Below, one piece after another: positions 56,377 to 64,000 of a DNA stretch of 64,000 nucleotides. Source of the stretch: Henckelia pumila (lineage: Eukaryota > Streptophyta > Magnoliopsida > Lamiales > Gesneriaceae); assembly GCF_033568475.1 (NCBI RefSeq), contig NC_133120.1, positions 91,406,151-91,470,150 of the forward strand, in the 5' to 3' direction. Positions within the stretch are counted from its first letter, which is position 1, and each line of letters begins with the position of its first letter. The notes beneath the pieces are model-generated. The model was not told the DNA's origin. It ran no database searches and worked only from the letters and a program-made list of their open reading frames with translations. The position numbers were made by a program, and so were the translations under genes.

Positions 56377-59300
56377 GGAAAATTCTAGTTGGAGGCAACT
56401 CCACGTTTGCGTTGCTAGATTCAGGAGCCACGCATTCGTTTATCTCCCGAGATTTTATCAGACGGATAGGCATTTCACCGGAGGTTGTAGACAGTGGTTA
56501 CGATGTTACCATGCCATCCGGACAGGTTATCACTACCACTAGTGTCATCAGGGATCTGGCATTGGAGTTGCAGGGACACTCCATTCGAGCAGATCTAGTG
56601 GTTCTTCCATTGACTGGGTTTGACTTGATTTTGGGTATGGACTGGCTATCAGTTAATGGAGCTTCGATTGATTTCCGACGTAGGACAGTGTCAGTGAAGC
56701 CAGCAGGAGGTGAGATGTTTACTTTCTTTGCATCTCAGTCTAGCAGTATTCCTCAGATGATATCATTTGTTCGTGCGAGGAAACTGTTGCGCAATGGATG
56801 TCAGGGTTTTCTTGCTAGTGTGGTCACTACCTCAGATGTTTCTAGCAGATCTTTATCAGATATAGAGGTGGTATGTGACTATCCAGATGTTTTTCCTGAC
56901 GATGTTGCAGGAGTTCCACCAGTGAGAGAGGTGGAGTTCAGTATTGAGTTGTTTCCGGATACTGTGCCTATCTCTAAGGTACCGTATCGACTTGCTCCTA
57001 CAGAGATGAGAGAGTTGAAGGAGCAGATTCAGGAGCTGTTGGAGAAGGGCTTTGTTCGTCCTAGCTTTTCTCCATGGGGAGCTCCAGTGTTGTTTGTGAA
57101 GAAGAAGGACGGCAGCATGAGATTGTGCATTGACTACCGAGAGCTCAACAGAGTCACAGTGAAGAATAAGTATCCGCTACCGAGGATAGAGGATTTATTC
57201 GATCAGTTGCAGGGAGCTTCGGTATTCTCCAAGATCGATTTGCGATCTGGTTACCATCAGTTGAGAGTCAGAGATTCAGACGTGTCTAAGACTGCCTTTA
57301 GGACACGATATGGGCACTATGAGTTCTTGGTGATGCCCTTTGGGTTGACCAATGCTCCAGCAGTTTTTATGGATCTCATGCATCGTGTTTTCCAGCCGTA
57401 TCTAGATCAGTTTGTCATTGTATTCATTGATGACATATTGATCTACTCGAGGAGCATTGAGGAGCATACACAGCATTTGCATACAGCCTTGCAGACTTTG
57501 AGGGAGCATCGACTGTTTGCAAAGTTCAGTAAGTGTGAGTTTTGGTTGGAGCAGGTGGCGTTTCTAGGCCACATTATTTCTAGGGATGGGATTGCAGTGG
57601 ATCAGTCCAAGGTGCAGGCAGTGAGGGATTGGGGGATTCCAAAGAATGCTTCGGAGATTCGTAGCTTCTTGGGTTTAGCAGGATACTATAGGAAGTTCAT
57701 CAAGGGTTTTTCCTCTATTGCAGTACCCTTGACTTCCTTGACCAAGAAGAACGCGAAGTATAGTTGGAGTCCAGATTTTCAGAGGAGTTTTGATCAGCTG
57801 AAGGATGCACTTACTTCAGCACCGGTGTTAGCTATGACAGTGCCACATGAGGAGTTAGTGGTGTACACCGACGCGTCCAAGCTTGGTTTGGGCGCAGTAC
57901 TTATGCAGAGTGGCAGAGTTATCGCATATGCGTCACGACAGTTGAAGATTCATGAGCAGAACTATCCGACGCATGATTTGGAGCTTGCAGCAGTGGTATT
58001 TGCGTTGAAAATCTGGAGGCACTATCTTTACGGCGAGAAGTGCAAGATTTTCACCGACCATAAGAGCCTCAAGTACTTCTTCACCCAGAAGGAGTTGAAC
58101 ATGAGGCAGCGCAGATGGCTTGAGCTTGTTAAGGACTATGACTGTGACATTAGCTATCATCCGGGTAAGGCTAATGTAGTAGCAGATGCTTTGAGTCGGA
58201 AGTCGTCAGTGGTATCATGTTTGACTGTACAGTTACCACTACAGACCGAGATTCAGAGATTTGGTTTGGAGTGCTATCCGAGTGGCCATGCACCGAGCTT
58301 GTCAGTGTTGACGGTGCAGCCAGTTTTGCGAGATCGGATTAGAGAGGGACAGTCTACTGATGAGGAGCTACAGCGATGGAGACAGAGAGATGAGGCCAGA
58401 GGTAATCTCTTGTATACAGTGGAGGATGGCATCGTTCAGTACCGTGGGAGGATGTGGGTACCGAACGTTGATCAGTTGAGAGCCGAGATTCTAGCAGAGG
58501 CTCATGCATCTCCGTACTCCATTCACCTCGGAAGTACGAAGATGTACCGAGATTTGCAGTTATTGTATTGGTGGCCTGGGATGAAGAGTGACATCGGGAG
58601 AGTGGTGTCAGAGTGCTTGACTTGTCAGCAAGTCAAAGCAGAGCATCAGCGTCCAGCAGGACTTCTTAGACCTCTTCCTATTCCGGAATGGAAGTGGGAG
58701 AATATTACGATGGACTTTGTGGTTGGCTTGCCGAGGAGTGCCAGAGGTTGCACAGCGATTTGGGTGATTGTGGATAGACTCACCAAGTCAGCTCATTTCT
58801 TGCCGGTGAGGACTAACTATACTTTGACACAGTATGCAGAGCTTTACATTAGAGAGATTGTTAGACTGCATGGCATACCAGTGTCTATTGTGTCCGACAG
58901 AGATCCGAGATTCACATCTGCGTTTTGGAAGAGTCTGCACACGGCTATGGGGACTAGGCTTCTGTTCAGTACAGCATTTCATCCCCAGACAGATGGTCAG
59001 TCTGAGAGAGTGATCCAGGTTCTCGAGGATCTTCTGAGAGCTTGTGTCATTGATTTTCGGGGCTCTTGGGAGACTAGACTGCCATTAGTGGAGTTTACCT
59101 ATAACAACAGTTTTCAGTCGTCTATAGGTATGGCTCCATATGCAGCACTTTATGGGAGAAGATGCAGATCTCCGGTGCATTGGGATGAGGTTGGTGAGAG
59201 GATTTTGTTGGGTCCAGAGATTGTGCAGCAGACAGCTGACATCGTGACGCAGATTCGAGATAGGATGAGGACTGCGCAGAGTCGGCAGAAGAGTTATGCA

Positions 59301-59750
59301 GATGCCAGACGACGCGATTTGGAGTTCGCAGTAGGTGATCACGTATTCTTGAAGGTGTCACCTATGAAGGGAGTAGCGCGTTTTGGACGGAGAGGCAAGC
59401 TTAATCCGAGATATATAGGGCCATTCGAGATCTTGGAGCGAGTTGGCACGTTGGCCTATCGTTTAGCTCTACCTCCAGGGCTAGCGACAGTGCACAACGT
59501 TTTCCATGTATCCATGCTTCGGAGATATGTCTCCAACCCGTCGCATGTGTTGGATTTCGAGCCCTTACAGTTGCCACCAGATCTTGTGTACGAGGAGAGA
59601 CCAGTGCGGATCTTGGCTAGGGAGGAGCGGAGGCTTAGGACACGGGTCATACCGATGGTCAGAGTCCAGTGGCTGAATCACTCGGAGGAGGAAGCTACTT
59701 GGGAGACCGAGGAAGATATGAGGACTCGCTACCCGGAGTTGTTCGGGTAA
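56377..59750 (+). CDS. Gypsy D Pol polyprotein (protease-RT-RNase H-integrase-chromodomain)
   Basis: An uninterrupted frame of about 1120 codons (open from 56364), stop at 59748-59750. Order: protease [14 protein letters not shown] with [47 protein letters not shown] and [10 protein letters not shown]; RNase H with [15 protein letters not shown] and [15 protein letters not shown]; integrase zinc finger ending [11 protein letters not shown] core in [23 protein letters not shown] and [11 protein letters not shown]; then the C-terminal domain [10 protein letters not shown] and a chromodomain-like end [14 protein letters not shown] to PELFG. All catalytic residues are present. Translation start depends on how gag and pol are joined; no upstream ATG in frame precedes the protease. 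Confidence 0.93.
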
Positions 59751-59778
59751 GTACTTTAATTTCGAGGACGAAATTCAA

Positions 59779-59795
59779 TTTAAGGGGGGGAGAAT
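59779..59795 (+). other. Polypurine tract of gypsy D
   Basis: An A/G run with seven to eight G residues lies directly before the 3' LTR start TGTAACACCC. Confidence 0.85.
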
Positions 59796-62435
59796 TGTAA
59801 CACCCGGTATTTTTAATTACATAAATCCGCCTGCATAATTAGGATTTTTAATTATTTAAATGTATGATTTATGGGTTAAATAATTATGTGAATTATTTAT
59901 GCATGATTTAATTTATTTTTAAGCATTTAACCCATAATTAGTGATCTTTATGATTTTTAGTATTTTATTATTTAATCGCGTAGACGGGACCGTGGACGGA
60001 CGAGATGACAACTTTCCACCCAATTTATTTTATGAGCCTTCTTGGAGCCTTAAAATATTATTTTGAGTTTTATTATCCCAAAATTTTAAGTATTTAATTT
60101 TATTTAATTTTAGGGGTCATTTTTATCCAAAATTAGTCAAAATATTGACTTTTTAGTATTTTTAAAATTCCCCTAAATTATTATTTCGAGATTTTTATTT
60201 AGGTGATCAGATTTTTAAAAGTTTAATTAAGAGTTAAGTTGTATTTTAATTATTTTAAAAAAAAAACCTTTTTATTTTATTATTTAACCTATATCTTAAT
60301 TAATACAAAATAAAACCTAATCTACCAAACCCTACCCTAGCCGATCCATTCTTCCTCACCTATCAGCCGTCATATTCTTTCCACCATCTCCTTCACCGAG
60401 CCAACCTTCAAGGAGACTCCATAGCCATTTTCGAAGGTTCCAAGCAAGCCATCGTCGTCCCGGCGTCCCGAAGTCCGTCCTACGCGTGTTAAATCCTTAT
60501 CTTCGGTGGAAGGCATGTTATTTTCTTATTTTTTTTGCTATATCAGTATATATATCATGTATATTACAGTAGACATCCGAATCTTTTAAGAACTTTTCAG
60601 AAAATCGTATGAAGTTTGTTGTTGGTGCATTACCTTCGAATTTCATGGCATGTTCACGTTTTTTTTCTATCCATGCATGGTTCGGCTGATGGCTAGGCTT
60701 CCGGGGGTGTGGGAACGTGGTCTGGGCTCGAGTGGCTCGAGTGGTTCGAGCCAAACGAGCCCAGGTGGTCACCTTGTTCAGCAATGGGTTCGGCCGAGTA
60801 GCAGTTTAGGGTTCTAGGTTTGGAGGCATCGGGTTCAACGTGGGGGCAGCATGGGGTTCGGACCAGGGGGTGGTTCGAACCGGCAGGACCCTGGGGAGGT
60901 CCTGCCGGCGGGGCTCCGGCCACGGCGGCCGGAGCTGGGCTGCAGCAGGCCGGGAAGGCCTGCTGCACAAGCCTCGGCGGCCGAGAGGAGTAGAATGACT
61001 AGGGTTCGGGTCTAGGGTTTATGGTGGGTCCGGGTCGGGTCAGGTGGTCCGGTTCGGGTCTAAAATAATATGGGTTAAGTTAGTCGGGTCCGGGTCCGGG
61101 TTATTTTATTTGGGCTCGGGTATTTTATTTTTAAGTTTTTAAGTTAATTAGGAATTAAATGGGCTAATTAAATTCCCAAAAATTTAATTAGTACCATTTA
61201 ATTTATTTAGGGTCCATTAAATTATTTTGGGTTAATTTAATTATTTTTGGGCTTTTAATAATTTTATTTAAATTTTTAAGTTGGCCAGAAATTTTTATGG
61301 GCTTGGGAGCCTATGAAAGTTATTGGGCCTGATATTGGGCTTTTGGGCCCATTGGGCCAGGGACAGTGTTTTTGGGCCTAAGTTAGTCTTAATGGGCTTT
61401 GGGTGATTTATGGGCCAAGTCTTAAGTTAATGGGCTTGCACGTCTAGGGCCAGCAGCTGTATCAAACCATGAGAAATTGCATGTGTCCGGAGTTTATATT
61501 TAATTATTTTTATGCATGAAAAGTTATTTGAATATTTATATGATATTAGAAAATGAATTAAATATAAATGAAGGACACACAATTTATTTAAGTACATGCA
61601 TTCATGAAATAAATTTTTATGCTATGATTTAATTTTTATGGTTGAGCGAATAAAATATTTTAGGTGGAAATTGAAGTAGTGTGGCCATTTATGTATGGGC
61701 AGTTTTCTGCCATTTATGTATGGGTGGTTCGCCACCAGCCTCGTACGATGGTTTCTTAGACTGATCAGTCGCACTATGGGTCACACTTACGGATAGGACC
61801 ATTCGATGTTTAGAAAATAAATGCTCAACAACTTATGTATGTATGATATTATGTATGTTATGTATGTTTATTTATGTAAGTTATGTTATGTAATTTTTAA
61901 GCATGCTCATTCATGTATATGTATGTATTAGTATTAAATTGATTTAAATTATTTTAAACCCTTGTTAGTATGCATGTTGGGCCTCTAGGCTCACTACACT
62001 GATATGGTGCAGGTGAGTACGTAGAGGAGCAGGTTACTCCTACCGGTGGTGAGGACGTATGAGCAGCGCTGCAGTAGCCCCGTGACCGTGACAGCTTCTG
62101 AGTCACCGTGCTGATGTCTTATGATACATTTTATTATTTTATTTTGGTTGAGGTGTTTGAAATATTTTATTAAGTATTTTAGTGCATGCACACTTTTTAT
62201 TTATTTTAATTATGCAGTATATTTTTAAATTATGGGGTTGACTCAGATATTTATTTAATTCATAGAATGTCTTTTATTTAAGTATTTAATTATTTATTTA
62301 TTTAGTCATGTATTTATTTTCATTATTTTATTCTGTGCATATATGTATGGGCATATATGTACATATTTTATTTAGTAGTATAAAAAAAAAAAAAAATTCC
62401 GCATATTTATTTATTATAGAGTTAGGGTCGTTTCA
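59796..62435 (+). repeat. 3' LTR of gypsy D (2640 bp)
   Basis: Nearly identical to 52323-54965, followed by the duplicate GAAAC at 62436-62440. Small open frames inside occur in both LTRs and are regarded as non-coding. Confidence 0.95.
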
Positions 62436-62440
62436 GAAAC

Positions 62441-64000
62441 TCCTATTTCTATATGGGGACATGCAATTTTACATGCTGCTGCATTGATTCGCATCAGGCC
62501 AAGTGCATATCATAAACACTCCCCATTGCAGCTTGTATTTGGCAAAGAACCAGATATTTCTCATTTGAGAATTTTTGGATGTATGGTGTATGTGCCTATT
62601 GCACCACCTCAAAGAACAAAAATGGGACCTCAAAGAAAGAATGGTATTTATATCGGCTATGATAGTCCATCAATCATTAGATATCTTGAGGCTCAGACAG
62701 GCGATGTGTTTACAGCACGGTTTGCTGATTGTCATTTTGATGAAAATAACTTCCCAATGTTAAGGGAAGAAAAAAGAAACACATCGAAAAAGAAATCACA
62801 TGGTATGTACCATCATTATTACATTTGGATCCTAGAACTAAACAATGTGATAAAGATGTACATCAAATTGTGCATTTGCAAAGAATAGCAAATCAAATGC
62901 CAGATGCATTTGCAGACACAAAAGGGGTAACAAAATCATATATACCTGCTGTAAATGCCCCTGCTCGAGTTGAAATTCCAAAGAAACAAAATGAAGACAT
63001 TCATGATGTCATAAAACGCCTGAAGCGTGGAAGGCCAATCGGTTCAAAGGATAAAAATCCTCGGAAAAGAAAATACATAGAGAAAAATGATGATCAAAAA
63101 ATAGAAAATGGTGTTCCAGAAGAAACACACGATGATGAAAATATTCTGTCAGAACCACAAACTGACGAGAATCATGAAATCTCTATCAATTATATTAATA
63201 CTGGAAAAATATGGAACCGAAAGAATGTACAAGATATTGATGAGATATTTTCGTACAATGTGGCATGTGACATCGTAAATGAAGATAATGAACCAAAATC
63301 TTTTGGTGAATGCAAAACTCGAAAGGATTGGTCAAAATGGAAAGATGCCATCCAGGTTGAATTAAATTCGCTAAATAAACGTAGTGTTTTTGGACCTATA
63401 GTCCTTACACCTAAAGGTGTTAAACCTGTTGGGTACAAATGAGTTTTTATTCGAAAGAGAAATGAGAAAAATGAAATAGTGAGATATAAAGCTCGACTTG
63501 TTGCACAAGGTTTTTCTCAAAGACCTGGAATTGATTATGAAGAAACATATTCTCCTGTTATGGATGCAATTACGTTTCGGTATTTGATCAGTTTAGCAGT
63601 GTCTGAAAACTTGGACATGCGTCTAATGGATGTTGTTACAGCTTATTTATACGGATCACTTGATAGTGATATATACATGAAAATCCCTGAAGGATTTAAG
63701 ATGCCTGAAGCACAAAGTTCAAAACCCAGAGAATTTTATTCTGTAAAATTGCAAAGATCATTATATGGGTTAAAGCAATCTGGCCGAATGTGGTATAATC
63801 GGCTAAGTGAGCACTTGATGAAAAAGGGATATGTAAATGATCCAATATGCCCTTGTGTTTTCATCAAGAAAACAACATCCGGATGTGTAATTATTGCTGT
63901 ATATGTTGATGATTTAAACATCATTGGAACGAATAAAGAAATTCAAGAAGTTATGATGTACTTGAAGGAAGAATTTGAAATGAAAGACCTTGGAAAAACC
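62441..64000 (+). pseudogene. Copia E integrase C-terminal part and reverse transcriptase (runs off window)
   Basis: Sequence continues the integrase of copia E: HSPLQLVFGKEPDISHLRIF and GIYIGYDSPS. Near 62770-62800, in an A-rich stretch, the frame shifts by one, and the linker continues as a basic region (RLKRGRPIGSKDKNPRKRK, AT-hook-like) to RT. A TGA at 63440-63442 replaces the tryptophan before VFIRKRNEKNEIVRYKARLV. RT then shows VAQGFSQRPGIDYEETYSPV, TAYLYGSLDSDIYM, LYGLKQSGRMWYN and the active site AVYVDDLNIIGT, ending mid-domain at 64000. RNase H and the 3' LTR lie beyond the window. Confidence 0.88.

Larger units (their letters stand above)
52323..62435 (+). mobile_element. Ty3/gypsy element D, young and nearly intact
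   Basis: A 10113-bp element on the plus strand inserted in copia E integrase, with target duplication GAAAC at 52318-52322 and 62436-62440. LTRs are 2643 and 2640 bp and differ by about nine substitutions (eight of them transitions) plus poly-A length, by eye. PBS, PPT, gag and a full-length pol are present. The only clear defect is an in-frame TAG in gag at 55970-55972. It is the same family as element C but a distinct subfamily in its LTRs. Confidence 0.95.
48873..64000 (+). mobile_element. Ty1/copia element E, truncated by window edge, split by gypsy D
   Basis: A plus-strand copia element: 245-bp 5' LTR, leader of about 1 kb, gag, protease-integrase, then an interruption by gypsy D (52323-62435), then the rest of integrase and RT running off the window. 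The integrase frame continues across the GAAAC target site. At least one frameshift (about 62790-62800) and one TGA (63440-63442, at a conserved tryptophan) show it is no longer functional. RNase H and the 3' LTR are beyond 64000. The copia lineage was not assigned. Confidence 0.9.

Noticed and set aside
1-64000. Considered an endogenous pararetrovirus origin for the RT-bearing sequences
   Set aside because: All RT regions sit in elements with LTRs, PBS, PPT and integrase in gypsy or copia order; no movement or coat-protein motifs were seen.

Overview
The window is nuclear DNA of a flowering plant, most likely a eudicot. The evidence is four host genes of plant-specific or typically plant families, with short AT-rich GT-AG introns, embedded in LTR retrotransposons with tRNA-iMet-type primer sites. 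I could not fix the order; Lamiales would fit my impression of the repeats, but that is weak. Nothing bacterial, organellar or clearly viral was seen.

Layout. (1) 1-17729: an old, decayed Helitron on the minus strand (RepHel pseudogene, candidate 5' end at 17729). It is split by a complete 9.06-kb Ty1/copia element (4296-13357, minus, TSD TTAGA) and by a Ty3/gypsy element whose 3' end and 3' LTR occupy 1-3201. (2) 17730-26006: a host gene island. It holds a six-exon short-chain dehydrogenase of the plant HSD/steroleosin type (18527-20369, +), a SAUR-like auxin-responsive gene (20854-21381, -) and a two-exon TPD1-like secreted cysteine-rich protein (24196-24821, -), with small inverted-repeat elements. 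(3) 26007-39188: a full Ty3/gypsy chromovirus-like element on the minus strand (TSD CTATA), containing a 3.07-kb solo LTR of a related family (29701-32773, TSD GTTCT). (4) 39189-48872: host DNA with a seven-exon CDK-like protein kinase (40052-43883, -) and a 637-bp Cassandra-like, 5S-rRNA-derived TRIM remnant (47796-48432, TSD AAGAT). (5) 48873-64000: a Ty1/copia element (+), open at the window edge, whose integrase is split by a very young, nearly intact Ty3/gypsy element (52323-62435, TSD GAAAC).

How the parts relate. The nesting gives a relative clock: the Helitron predates copia B and gypsy A; gypsy C predates its solo-LTR guest; copia E predates gypsy D. Gypsy D (LTRs differ by about nine substitutions in 2.64 kb by eye) and copia B (about eight in 1.87 kb) are recent. 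Copia B nevertheless has a ruined coding region, so it probably moved in trans.

The most unusual signal is RNA-like structure in retrotransposon leaders. Copia B has an array of nine to ten perfect GC-rich hairpins just downstream of its primer site. The gypsy LTRs share a hairpin kept by wobble and compensatory pairs. Copia E has an AT-rich hairpin repeated three times before gag. The gypsy elements also appear to carry an in-phase GT-AG intron between gag and protease, seen in two diverged copies.
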